Shown: positions 47,901-59,151 of the stretch, one piece after another
How positions within the stretch are numbered: position 1 is the stretch's first letter
Layout: each line of letters begins with the position of its first letter
Assembly (NCBI GenBank): GCA_002914845.1
Contig: JXTC01000058.1
Coordinates: 230,858 to 294,857, forward strand
DNA from: Trema orientale
Taxonomy: Eukaryota; Streptophyta; Magnoliopsida; Rosales; Cannabaceae
Reading direction: 5' to 3'
Length of the DNA: 64,000 bases
The notes under the pieces: model-generated
Seen by the model: only the letters and a program-made list of their open reading frames with translations
What the model was told of the DNA's origin: nothing
The model's database searches: none
Position numbers and translations under genes: made by a program

Positions 47901-50485
47901 TGGCTCTTCATATGTGTGGCATCCTCCAGCCACCAAATTCCAAGTCTTTGGTCATCTTTTATTGGTTCTAAAAACTCAACCGGTTTCTTTTCACATTTAT
48001 CACTCTCGCAGAATGCTTGAGCTATCTTCTCATTTTCTCCCTTCGTTATAGCAACTCGTTGTTTCTCGTCAATTTTCTCGAGATCAAAAACTTCTACATC
48101 TGGCATTGATTTACCACCACCCATTCCAAAGTCAGAAGCTCCACTAATTCCATTCCTTATTTTCTCTGGATAATCTTCATCTTCAACTGGTTTTAGTCCC
48201 TCAACACAGTGTTGTGGTTTCTCAAACAATTCCGCGGGTATATTCTTATCCTTCCACTCTTCCTCGTTTACAGATTGCACCAAGTTGACATCATCAAACT
48301 CTAAGGATGTAGCCCAGTTTTTATCAGAATTCTCAATTTCATAAAATTGTTCTGCTGCCTCTACTGGGTCAGCTTTTTCCTGCCTGTGATCCACTTGACT
48401 TGATTTAAGATCATTGCAAAGTGTTTCCCCGGTAGCTTCTTTGGCACTTGAAACAAACTCCTGAACTTCAAAGTCTCCTGTTACCTGGCCTGGTCCTGTT
48501 GCATTTTGATTTCTTGTCACAGCAGAAACAGGCAATGGTATATCCACTTCTATTGTAGACCAGTGTTCACCTGTGTCCTCAACTTCATAAAAGTGCTCTG
48601 AAGCCTCTTCTGATATTTCAGCTTCCTCCTGCCTATGGTCCCCTTGACTAGAGACTTCTTTCCAAGGTGTTTCCCCATCAACTTCTTTGGAAAGCTTATT
48701 ACTTCCTTCAAATGGAATGTCTACTTCTTCAAATAGTTCACGAATCTTTTTCTTTTTAGATCTGTTTACTTTGCAAGCGATTTTATCCTCCTTTCTCTCC
48801 TCAGGATTCACTCCATCAGTAAAGCGCAGCTTCTCTCGACTTTGAATACCAGCCTTCTTTCTTTCCATTAACTCCTTTGCCATTTTTATCCTTGCTTGAG
48901 CCTCCTCTATTGCCTTCATCAAAGCAGCTGCAGAGGTGGCAGCAACCGAATTCGTGTCTATTTCCTCGTCGAAAAATGGTGGTGAATAAACACCGGTAGA
49001 TTCTTCAGTACTATCAGTCCCAAAAATCCCTTCAGCCTTATTTAAGTTAAACTTACCTGGAACGCTTGATGATGGACCTAGTTTTGAACGAAGAGTACCC
49101 TTACCAACTTCATCTTTGTCAACTAACTTATCCATTAAATGGGACCTAAACCAGTTAGAATTATTTTGAAATTCATCACCACAACCAGAAGCCTGTTTTC
49201 CAGTCTCACCTGCTCGGACATCCGTCGTCGTTCTTGTGAAACGATTGCCTTCCATTATCCCCTCACAGACATTATTTTTCGGAAAAGTGTCATTTACGTC
49301 TGAGAATACTGGTTCATCGTCTTCACCAATTAAGCGTGCATAACCTCGAACAGCATGGAGCTGAGCTATATGCGTCGTTCCATTTGTCCCACTTGTCCCA
49401 TTTACATTCCCATTGTTGATTTTATTGTACGACATGTTGAATTTCTTGACTGGTTGAGATGCCTCCTCTGCCATTACACAATTCCCCTCAGTGCAACTAG
49501 ATCTTTCTGCATCTTCCGGAGGCGAGAATCTTTGAGCTGGTGTCCTGTACATTCAATCACAAGAAAAATAGAAAACATAAAAGCAGAATTAAAAATGAAG
49601 GAAAGAGACATAACAAACCACCATTTCAATCAATGTCTACCCTCTAGAACTTGTGTCTCAGACTCTACAAAAACCCATTCGTTCTCATCGATAACTTAAT
49701 AGCCGATAAAAAAGTAAATTACATACCAGAATAAAAACGCAAGAAAAAGCAACTAAACAGAACGCTGTAATCCATCACAAAATTTTCTTTTTTTTTTTTC
49801 CCTAAAAAAATAATAAATTAAAAAAAAAAGAAGAAGAAGAAGTTTCCTGCGAGAAATTTCCGTGAAACAGATTGGTTTTAAAAGCGAAAAGTATTGAATG
49901 TGAAAAGGGCAAAACGACCTGTAGCTGCTAATTGCACACAAGAATCTTCAAAGTCGCTCATACAGTATATATTGATCACATTGAGAGCTGAAGCCATAGT
50001 TTCTTCATATACAAATTTCAAAGAAGAAAATGCAATATTCCGTACCTCTTAACTCTTAGTTGAAATTCCAAAAGGAAAAAAAAAAAAAAAAAAAAGGTGC
50101 TCTCTTATACATACCGTGGTTGCTCAGATTTTTTCCTTTTATTTGGCTCGGAAGAAAATTCCTGGTAAGGAACCGCGAAATTTGAATCTCCGAAACCACC
50201 AAAAATCTTCGAGTAGTCAAGCTTCGAGCTCCGAACGTCGACCGCAATCTTCCGCTCATTGAGCTCCGGAACTTCGAGGAACGGAATCGATGAGCCTCGC
50301 GAGGCAGCTTCGGAGCCACCTCCGAAAATCTCGCGGTAATCTTCGACGCGGGACGAGAAATTGGGAGCGCTAAACTTCGACGACGGAGGAGGGCCGAATA
50401 CGCCGTCGTATATGGAGTTTCCGGCGAAGCCATGGCCGTTCGAGAGCTTCTCGGAGAAAGCTAGAGACGTAGCTTGGTACTCCAT
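44913..50485 (-). CDS. Auxilin-like J-domain protein (seven exons)
   Basis: Minus-strand exons 50485-50115, 49544-46336, 46220-46123, 46035-45970, 45882-45793, 45496-45320 and 44948-44913 join in phase to 1,348 residues. The N-terminus ([13 protein letters not shown]) includes two FGG-containing repeats ([24 protein letters not shown]) characteristic of plant AUXILIN-LIKE1/2. The 1,070-codon exon 2 is acidic, Glu/Lys/Ser-rich and probably disordered, ending in an Arg/Glu/Ala coiled coil ([20 protein letters not shown]). The C-terminal J domain (about 1249-1348) has [23 protein letters not shown] at 1312-1314 and ends [11 protein letters not shown]. Such proteins recruit Hsc70 to strip clathrin from vesicles; some plant members affect trafficking and growth. 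The exon 1 start is fixed by conserved MEYxA; the frame is open upstream without another ATG. The exon 2 start at 49544 is an acceptor, not the ATG eight bases upstream of it. Confidence 0.95.
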
Positions 50486-50574
50486 GGTCAAAGTCTTTCT
50501 CTTCTTCTTCCTCCTCTTTCCTCTTCTGTGTATAGTTTTCTCTACAGAGAGAAAATCTGCGACGCCAGAGACTT

Positions 50575-50632
50575 ACAGAAGAGAGGAAGAGAGAGAAAGT
50601 AGAGAGAGAGAGAGGAGAGGAGGTTCCGAGAA
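50575..50632 (-). promoter_or_regulatory. Pyrimidine-rich leader of the auxilin-like gene
   Basis: The plus strand is a run of GA/GGA (AGAGGAAGAGAGAGAAAG...), so the minus-strand message has a CT-rich 5' leader about 90-150 nt upstream of its ATG. CT-rich leaders are common in plant housekeeping genes. No clear TATA box is visible. Confidence 0.5.
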
Positions 50633-50639
50633 AATGCTG

Positions 50640-53370
50640 TCTAAGTGTCAGAACAGCGTAGTAGTGGTACTACTAGTACTACTAAGACTACTCGGCCGAG
50701 ACGGCGATTTTGTTAAGCGCGTAGAGCAAAAACTCGGCGATGACCGGGACGGGCTACCGGCGGAGCCGGTGAGGGAGGTCGTGACCTTGACCGTCTGTTG
50801 CTAATATCCAGGAAAGAAAAAGAAAGAAAACTATGGTGTCTGGATTGTCGTGTAGCATGAAACGCATTTCAACTACAACCCAATGTGTCGCTCGTCGCGG
50901 AAACCGACAAAGGTGTGTTATAGAGGGGCAGTTTCGGTATTTAAATGGATGGTCAGGGATTGTTCGATCCTACGGTTCAGGCACAGACTATATTTTCCTT
51001 CTTCTTTTTTTTCATTTCTATTTCCTAATAAACAACACTATTTAATATTGGCTAATGATGTATATGTGGGAAACTTAAACTAGTTACCATTTTGGCTGTT
51101 ACTGCTTACATATAAGTCAATTTTACTAATAAATCCAGAGTTTTAAAACTGAATAAATGAGATAAGGAATTAATAATTTTATTAATTATGTAGTATCATA
51201 CGATATTATTTCCTAATTGTGTCAGTGAATATATATGAACGCGTATGTCTTGAATAATAATGAAACATAACATATGAATTGATTAATGATAAAGAAAACA
51301 ATTTGTTTATTTCCTTTTATGTGGCCAAGAGTCTTTTTTTTTCCTTCTTTGCTTCTGCAGTTGCTACTTTTATTTATATTTTTTTGTCCAAGTAAATTTC
51401 ATACGTGTTATTTGCCATAATTTAGACTTTAGTTAATCAACTATTGGTCGCTAAAAAAATAAATAAATAATCTATTGGTTTAGGAAAAAGGAAAAAAATT
51501 ACAAACGCCCTTTTTACTTTAAGAAAACTAATTACTGACAATAAATCGCAATAATTATAGCTTATAACTTATTACTAAAAACTAAACCTTACTTTCTCAA
51601 ATAACTAAAGGACAATCGAATGAAAAATAACTGAAGAATAATAAATAGTAAGTGGTTCATTATAAAGTTCAACGAATCTTAAGATGTTTCTGGAAAAAAT
51701 AAAAAATAAAAAAGATCAATTGTTATTTTTAAATGAGACTTATGTTGTATGTCTGCCGCAAGTAACTCAGTTGACCCATCAAATAAACAAACTATTTCTA
51801 GCTAGCAATATTTATAGGGGCGGAAAGAATAAATAGACTCAAAACAACTCTAACCTTAAAAAGAGAAACAAATAAATAAATAACTCCTAAACTTTCATCT
51901 CAGTTTGCATCTTTTATTAGCATCCATTAACATAGTTAATTTACTAAAATGTTCAATAACATATAACGAAGCAAAAATATAAATACGGATTTAAGATTGC
52001 ATTTATATTTATCAAAGTTATTATAAACCAAACGATAGGGCATTCTTATATATAGATTTTTTATTTCTAAAAGAATACTTCATTTATTTATTTACTGAAT
52101 TATACTATTCTAATAAAAGAAATATTTTTTTATTTATTTACTAAATTATACTTAATTGAATGGATATTTTGGGACGAAAGGCAAAATTTAAAACTTATTC
52201 GACACGTGATATCAAATAATTTTACTCTCATTGCATTATTTACTAAACTCATGAACCATAATTATTTTTACCTCTTCATGATTCATAAAAAGGTGTGATG
52301 TGAAATGATTTGAGTATAACCTGATTTAATTCTAATTCCGGTTTATATATTATGATTCTTTTTTATTCTTCCCATTACGGATTCGTTAGCATGCATTTTT
52401 TTCTAACAAAAATACTCCCGGGTATATTATTGTTTTTGGAGGATTATTATTGTTTCGGTATAAAGAATGTGATTAAAAGATTAAAAGGGGTTTTGATGAA
52501 AAATAATTAAAATTAGACTTTAAGGTATTTCCTTTCTTATTTTTTTTTCTCCGATGTCTTTCTTTCTTTTTAGAGATGACGTTTGGTCGGGGTGTTAAAG
52601 CTTTGTTTAAAAGATCAAGAGATTCTTTTTCGCATTTTATTTTTTGAAAAAAAAAATTACTACAATTCTAACGTTTCATTAATCCAATATATCAGTGAGG
52701 GGAAAGAAGTACGTTATTGATTTGAAAATATATATTCTAACACATTTACAATATGGACCATAAATCTAGGTATTTTTTTAACTTATAGAATTTATTTTAG
52801 TCATTTGATTATTATCTTCTAATGATTATCATATTTGAATAGTTGAAAAAAAAATAATAAAAATAAATACATATTTTCTTTCTTTAACTTGAATCATAAA
52901 GCAATCCAACACGAGCACTTGTTTTATTTATTTATTTATCCACCTTTGGATGTTTAAAGCAGGGACCCCACTAGTCTATGCATCCATGTGTGCGGAATAT
53001 ACAAACTGGCTGGAGTTTGGGAATTTGTCACAATATCATGATTCATGCATGACCAACATGGTAGCTGTCTCCAGACTCTCCACCTTATTTTTAGTTTTTT
53101 TTGTTTTTTTTTGGGCATATTTTTCAAATCATCATTATTGCAGTCACTGTTTAAATATCTTTCTTTCGAGTTGGATGTAAAACTTCTCAAAGCGTTACCT
53201 GCAACTCTAATCGCCTTATTATTAGTAATTATTACTTATCAAATTGTTAGCTGCGCAAAATTTAAGATAAAAACATAGCTAAATTTCAATGATTACACCA
53301 GAAAACATTATTTAACGTCTAAGAAGACGTCATGTAATCGCATATTTACAAAAATATTAGTTTTTTATAT
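50640..53370. other. Gene-free tract
   Basis: No supported gene; open frames at 50833-51083 and 52950-53278 have no recognisable similarity. 52760-52880 holds diverged words of the 25819/32894 MITE family (TTTATTTTAGTCATTTGATTATTATCTTCTAATGA). Confidence 0.5.
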
Positions 53371-53373
53371 AAG

Positions 53374-53446
53374 AACCGACTCAAGGAGGATACAAGTGAT
53401 AATTTTTTTTTCCCTATAAGGACCGACTCAAGGAGGATACAATAGT
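53374..53446 (+). repeat. Direct repeat of ACCGACTCAAGGAGGATACAA
   Basis: The 21-bp word occurs at about 53375-53395 and again, without mismatch, about 49 bp downstream, each preceded by ATAAG(A/G). The separation is AT-rich. Confidence 0.85.
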
Positions 53447-53982
53447 TTAAGTAATAATTACATTTTTATACCTACTTTGTGTTTGTTTGTTTGTTTAGTT
53501 TATATCCTGTTGTTTAATTATTATCAATATTGACTTTTAGAATTATAAGTCATTATTAATTTATATGAGATAATATCACTTTTATTCTTTGTATTTTAAT
53601 ATTTTGTTCAAATTGTACCTTGTGTTTTAGTTATTATCAACATTAACTTTTAGATTTGAAAAGTGTTACAAATTTATACACTGACACCAATTAGAGCAGT
53701 TAATTTACCGAGATACTGTTTAAAAAATAGAAAATAAACCATATAAAAACTTATTCGATAATAAGTTTATTAAATCATATTAGTAAATTAACTACTCTAA
53801 ATTAGTGTCAGGATATAAATGATAGCCATATTTTAGAAATATAAGCCATTATATAAAGATGAACTCAATTGGGCCATGACAACCGAGAGCATTGTTCAAG
53901 GACTCTGTGAAATATTCTTTGGGTCTAATTAGCATAATTGAAACATTCTTTGAATAATACGTCATAAATATTTTTCAAGACC
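53447..53982. other. Gene-free tract with internal repeats
   Basis: 53505-53560 and 53622-53670 share TTTAATTATTATCAATATTGACTTTTAGA-type words (TTTAGTTATTATCAACATTAACTTTTAGA). No gene. Confidence 0.55.
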
Positions 53983-53992
53983 ACTTGATAGT

Positions 53993-54710
53993 CGGAGTGG
54001 TAATTCGTGTTGCCGTGTCGTATTCACATTGTGTCCAGGCATATGTATAACGATCAACTATTAAACATAAATCTTATGCGTTTATTATTCATGTCATTAT
54101 TTATAAATCCACACTTGACACACTAAATAAACATATTAACCTGTAAATGACACATTTAACATATTATTTAAACATGTCATATTCGAGTCGTGTTCAACCT
54201 AACATGACCTGCTAATTTATATACTGTTTATCCCATTAACTGAACCCAATTTAATATGTTAATATTAAATATATTGTATTTAGTTCAACATGACATAATC
54301 TTTTAACATATTAAGTTTAACATGTTGATCTATTTCACATTTCTAATATAACTTTATATAATCTATTAATTTACTTAATACTTCAAAGTTCAAATATAAC
54401 CAATCAATCATAATGAATCAAATAAATATAATACACAATATAAAATTTAAATCAAAACAAAATTTTAAAGTTTTAGTACATAAAATATAAAAGGAAGTTT
54501 TAAGTCTTAATGCACACAGCTTAATATAAAAACCTCAAAAAAAATTTAAACATGTCAATTTCAGGTTTAGTAAGTTAACATGCTTTAGAACTGCTATTTA
54601 ATCGGGTTTAATCTGTTTTGACCCATACTTGTTTAAGACAAACCTAAACTCGCTAATTTTGTGCCTGTTTTCAGTCTTGTTATCGTATCGTGACCTAAAT
54701 TGCCGGTCCT
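53993..54710. mobile_element. MULE-like non-autonomous element with 10-bp direct repeat
   Basis: ACTTGATAGT occurs directly outside both ends (53983-53992 and 54711-54720). The ends share a short imperfect inverted repeat: GGAGTGGTAATT at the left and, read inward, GGACCGGCAATT at the right. A 9-10-bp duplication points to a Mutator-type element. The inside carries the ATTCGTGT/CACGATACG words and methyl-target-rich CGTG motifs seen in many plant MITEs of this kind. No coding capacity in 718 bp. Confidence 0.7.
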
Positions 54711-55044
54711 ACTTGATAGTTAGAATTATTATTGAGATTCGATAACGATTCTTTTTTTTTTTTTTTGTGCAGTTACGTGTTACTCACTTTTATATTGAAA
54801 TCAATCCATAAAAATACTCTGATGGATTTCAAATCATCAATTTGTGCTAGATTTTAATCATACCAGAATTGGATGGATTCTTTTTTTCCTTTCATATCCA
54901 CACGCAATCAAAAAAAAAAAAAAATACTCAAATTCCTATAGCTTTCTTTTCCTTATTTTATCCTACTTAGAAACAAGTTAAGAAACTTCTTGTGGGCATT
55001 TGCAATTCAATTGTTATCTCATAAATAACTATTTAAGTATTTGA
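54711..55044. other. Gene-free spacer
   Basis: AT-rich with poly-T and poly-A runs (54752-54766, 54909-54923). No gene. Confidence 0.55.
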
Positions 55045-55052
55045 GATACAAA

Positions 55053-55624
55053 TAGGAATGGCAATGGGGTGGATCGGGGACAGTTTTTTAATTACCATCC
55101 CCATTCCCGAAAGTCAATCACAATACCATACCCGCCCCATTAACCATTCTTTTAGATGCGGGGACGATGCGGGTATTAACCAATGGATAACGGGGAAAAC
55201 CGCGGTTACCCATTACCCATTGATAATATTAAAATATTAAAAAATTAAGATGAAAATACTAAATCCTTTTCATAATCAACAAAATATTAAACACAACAAT
55301 ATACTAATAATTTTTAAACTCTAAAATTTAAATATATAAGTACATATAACTCTCCAAAATCATTATTTTACCAAAGATATAATAATATAAATAGTGTAAA
55401 ATTAAATAGATATTTATACGTATAATAATTTTTCTATGTAAATATATATATCGGGGCGGGTACGGTGCGGATTATACTAATACCGTCCCCGTACCATACC
55501 CGCATATTAACGGTACGGTTATTCCCCGCCCCGATCATTTTTCCCGCTTGAGCAGTTTTTCCCCTCCCCATTCGGATCGGATAACCACGGATACCCGTAA
55601 CCATGGGTTATATTGCCATCCCTA
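55053..55624. mobile_element. hAT-type MITE with perfect 8-bp duplication
   Basis: The ends TAGGAATGGCAATGGGG and TTGCCATCCCTA form a terminal inverted repeat (consensus TAGGGATGGCAA), flanked by a perfect 8-bp duplication GATACAAA (55045-55052 and 55625-55632). The 572-bp body is CGGGG/CCCCG-rich near both ends and AT-rich in the middle. The open frame at 55058 is inside the end region and not a gene. Confidence 0.92.
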
Positions 55625-55632
55625 GATACAAA

Positions 55633-56777
55633 GCGAAGCGAGAGATCGTGCTATAATAAATGTATAATGGCTTAATGTTAGCAATATAAATCAAATTGTT
55701 GATTAATACATGTAGAATAAAGTGGAGAGATATTGAGTGTCTAACTGATCTTAGCCCATTATTCAAACGAAAACGAGTACTTCGATATGGCCTACTATAT
55801 CCCAATAGAGAATGCTATGATGTAACACTACTCAATTAAGTATAGAGTATTTGTGATTTATTTATTTATTTATTTATTTTTCCAATTAGGAGTCAATTGA
55901 TTTGTTTTTGTTACCAGACAGTCACAACTATAATGGCATGTTCATGTAACCGTAACGAGAATCAGACTATTAAATAAGGGAAATGAATCGAAATAAAAAA
56001 ATATGCGAATGATAACCATCATTTATATTATCACGTTTACCTACGATGACAGAAATATGGAATGAGAATTGTAAATTATGTCACTCACGTGTTTACTTGA
56101 TCAATAAAAGAAAATCATAATGCTGTTTTTTTTTTTTTACTGAATTGTCCTTTTAAAATTTCGATGTTTTTTTTTTTATTTAGGAAGTTATAATATAACG
56201 ATTTTTAAGGGTAATTTGATCTTTTTAAAATTTTAATAATAAAAAGGAAGAACGAGGTGGGTTTTGAGTTTTGATTCCGCAATAGTTGCAGTTGGTGGAA
56301 TTATGATTAACTTTCCCCCCTTATCATTAACACATCTTTCCATCAATCGATAAAGACCATTTTTTTAAAAAAAAAAATTTTATTAAAAGGAAAATCGATA
56401 AAGACATTCATGGCATCATTATTAACGGATATATGTTTTGTTTGTTAAGCCGGACCCATCGGGAATGAGTGATGATAACCTCTCTTCTCTTTATATACAA
56501 TTTCGATGTTCCTCGTACTCGTATCGTATACATCCGAAATTTCCTAATATAATCAAAATAATAATAATAAATATATACGACAAGTTTCTTTAGACAGAGT
56601 TTATCAATACAGAAGAAACACTCTTTTTCATTATCATCACTCTATTTTTCATTTTAATGTACTTCTTGATATGTAATTTTTATTATATTATATAATACTA
56701 ATATATGATATTTCTCAGATGAATCAACATATCAAGCATTGAAAAAAATTGCGGAACGGAAATTGGTTCTCAGAACA

Positions 56778-56813
<36 letters not shown>

Positions 56814-58048
56814 AAAGGGTTCTCAGAACTTCTTCTATACAAGTATAGATTTTCTTTAGCAAACAATCAAATTAGAGAATTTTATATGGGTATTGTATTA
56901 TCGCATTTCATTGCATTAGTTTTTTGTTTTTTTTTTGGTTTTTTTGTACTCTTGCTTGAAATTACTTGGTCAATTTGATGTAATATAAGTGTATTATAAA
57001 AGATTTGTTTGACAATATTTATGCTTTATGTTTTTTTCTCATGATATAAAGATTTTAAAATATTTTGCCATTCATTTTATTTTAGGGAAAAAAAAAAAGA
57101 TATTACTAAACAAACCCAAAAACAATAGAAAATTAGAAAAAATGAAAAAGAATATTATTAACACTATCTACTCGACAGCTCAAATTTATTGAGTATATAC
57201 ATGAGGATCGAGGATAAGTTCTTTAAGAAAAGCTAAAATAATAAATTGGAGAATGCAGCAAGCAGATTGCAAAAGAAGCATAAAGCATAAAGGCTATACG
57301 TAATGGTGAATGGAGATTCTACTTTTTCGTCTTTTTGCCTTTTTTTTCTTTAAACTTAGTGCTAACCAACACGGCAATGTTGCAGAATGCAGGCTTTAAA
57401 TTGATTAATGGAGTTTAACGAAACCCATTGAGCAAGGGAAATTAAGTTCTAAATACGTACCTTAATTAAATGTTGAGGTTGCATTAACCAAGATTTTATT
57501 TAAGAAATTTTCCTCATTATTATTCTTTAAAAAAAAATTATTTGACTTGAAGAGGAGGACTCGAACTTAGAAGCCTAGGTATTTGGAACATTATGTGAGT
57601 ATCATTAGAATACACCAGCAACCACTCATATTCTTCGTCTTTTTCCGAGATAAACAAACTTCTGTTTTATATATATTTTTTTGAAAAATAGTATCAATAT
57701 TTTGGGTAAAAGATTTAATTGGAAAGAAAAATTTTCTAAAATAAATAAGCTAATCATCAATTCCTAAAGCCATCATAAGTTGTAATCAAACTATATGCAA
57801 ATAGTTGACCATAATCAAAGAACAAGAAAAATAAGCTAAATGTATCCAACAAAATAAGTTGACCAAACTCCAAATCAAAAAATAAACTTGAATGCCGTCG
57901 ATGTATTCGAAACCGAAAATTGAAGATTTAGGCCAACTTCTTATCCTTCTCCTTCTTCTTCTTTTTCTTTTTTCTTCTTCTTCTATTTTTTTTATAGCAT
58001 GAGTAAATTAAGCCAACTTCTGCTACTCATTTTTAACTACATGAAAAG
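55633..58048. other. Gene-free tract
   Basis: No supported gene. A T run of over 30 bases lies at 56779-56812 within a spurious open frame. On the minus strand AAGTTCGAGTCCTCC at about 57553-57567 looks like a tRNA B box, suggesting a SINE remnant. 57945-57990 is CTT-rich. Confidence 0.5.
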
Positions 58049-58390
58049 GGAAATGGGCTTGACCAGTAGTAATTTGGACCAAAATCACTATTTTATGAGT
58101 GTTTTGAAAAATGAATTTCTTATTAGCGTCGTACTGTCGTATAGTTGTGTGATCATTAATTAGTCCTAAAAAATTTATAACTTTATGGTCATAAATTACC
58201 TGTCATTGACATAACTTTATGATACTTCAAGAAAAGCCACTTTTCAAAATTGTGATCATTAATCAGTCCTAAAAAATTCATAACTTTATAGTCACTGACA
58301 TAATTGATATAACTGTATAATACTACAAGAAAAGTAACGCGCATAAAAAAATCATTTTAGTCCAAATTAGTACTATCCATCTCAAATTCC
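58049..58390. mobile_element. MITE related to the 41541 foldback element
   Basis: GACCAGTAGTAATTTGGACCAAAATCACT (left) mirrors AATCATTTTAGTCCAAATTAGTACTATCC (right). Internally GTGATCATTAATTAGTCCTAAAAAATTTATAACTTTA occurs twice in direct orientation (about 58151 and 58252). The end motif (TAGTACTAATTTGGACTAAAATGA) parallels TAGGACTAACTTGGGCCAAAATGA at 41557. Confidence 0.7.
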
Positions 58391-58550
58391 CCAAACAAAA
58401 AGTGAAACTATTACAAGACTTGTGTGAGACAGATTTGGGTTGAAACTTGATAGCAAATGGAGGGTTAAGTAGATAACTACCACTTTTTTCAAATGTTTAA
58501 CTAAATTTACCACCACTATTAGATTCTACCACTTTTGGGAGGGAATTAGT

Positions 58551-58676
58551 CAAGAATCTATCAAGAATTCATCAAGAATTCGTCAAGAATCCATCAAGAA
58601 TCTGTCAAGATTATCACTAACATCAAGAATCTGTCAAGAATCCATCAAGATCGTCAAGAATTCATCAAGAATTCAT
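58551..58676 (+). repeat. TCAAGAATCYR minisatellite
   Basis: About eleven tandem units of 11-12 bp (TCAAGAATTCA, TCAAGAATCCA, TCAAGAATCTG) with one irregular interruption. Unit variation and lack of unique spacers exclude a CRISPR-like structure. Confidence 0.9.
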
Positions 58677-58765
58677 TTAAAAAAGTGGTATGGTGGTAGA
58701 TTTAATTAATGAGGAAAAAAAAGTGGTATTCACCTAAATTTTTCGCAAATGGACGTAAACTTTAA

Positions 58766-58862
58766 GGCCCATAAAGGTGGGTGAAAGATTCTAGGCTAGT
58801 CGAACAACAAAAAAAGCCCAGACCAAGAAGCGGCTTAGCCCAATTCTTTTACATAATGGGCT
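58766..58862 (+). promoter_or_regulatory. Proteasome gene promoter with four site II (TGGGCY) motifs
   Basis: TGGGCC/TGGGCT occurs at 58766-58771 (reverse), 58815-58820 (reverse), 58837-58842 (reverse) and 58857-58862 (forward), about 290-390 bp upstream of the PAF start codon. Site II elements are bound by TCP factors and are common in promoters of plant housekeeping and growth genes. A telo-box-like AACCCTAA at 59518-59525 lies at the start of intron 1. Function is inferred. Confidence 0.6.
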
Positions 58863-59103
58863 TATATCTCGATGCTAGCCCTAGGGCCTGGATCACCCAA
58901 TAACGATCAACGGTGAAGAAGAACCGATAACATTACAATAAAAATAAAACCGGATGCAGCGAATCATAGCTTCTCAAAGAGTAAAAGAGACTAGCTATAG
59001 TCCCCAAAAACCCCCCCAATGCCATTAGCTTGAAGAAAAAGAAAACCTCTGAAACTCTCTCTACTATATTAACCTTTTTGGTCTCTCTTCGAAATAGAAA
59101 TTC

Positions 59104-59124
59104 AGAGAGAGAGAGAGAGAGAGA
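59104..59124 (+). repeat. (GA)n in the PAF 5' leader
   Basis: A run of about ten GA units, 28-48 bp upstream of the start codon. Confidence 0.9.
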
Positions 59125-59151
59125 TTGATTCAGTGAAACGGCGACGTTAAG

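Noticed and set aside
49545-49552. ATG at 49552 as the start of the long auxilin open frame
   Set aside because: ATGTACAG precedes an acceptor site; joining exon 1 (50485-50115) to 49544 keeps frame and matches the family N-terminus.
56739-56978. Hydrophobic open frame at 56.7 kb as a membrane peptide gene
   Set aside because: Its phenylalanine run comes from a long poly-T tract.
58551-58676. CRISPR-like array
   Set aside because: Units are contiguous 11-12-bp minisatellite repeats without spacers, in a plant nuclear context.
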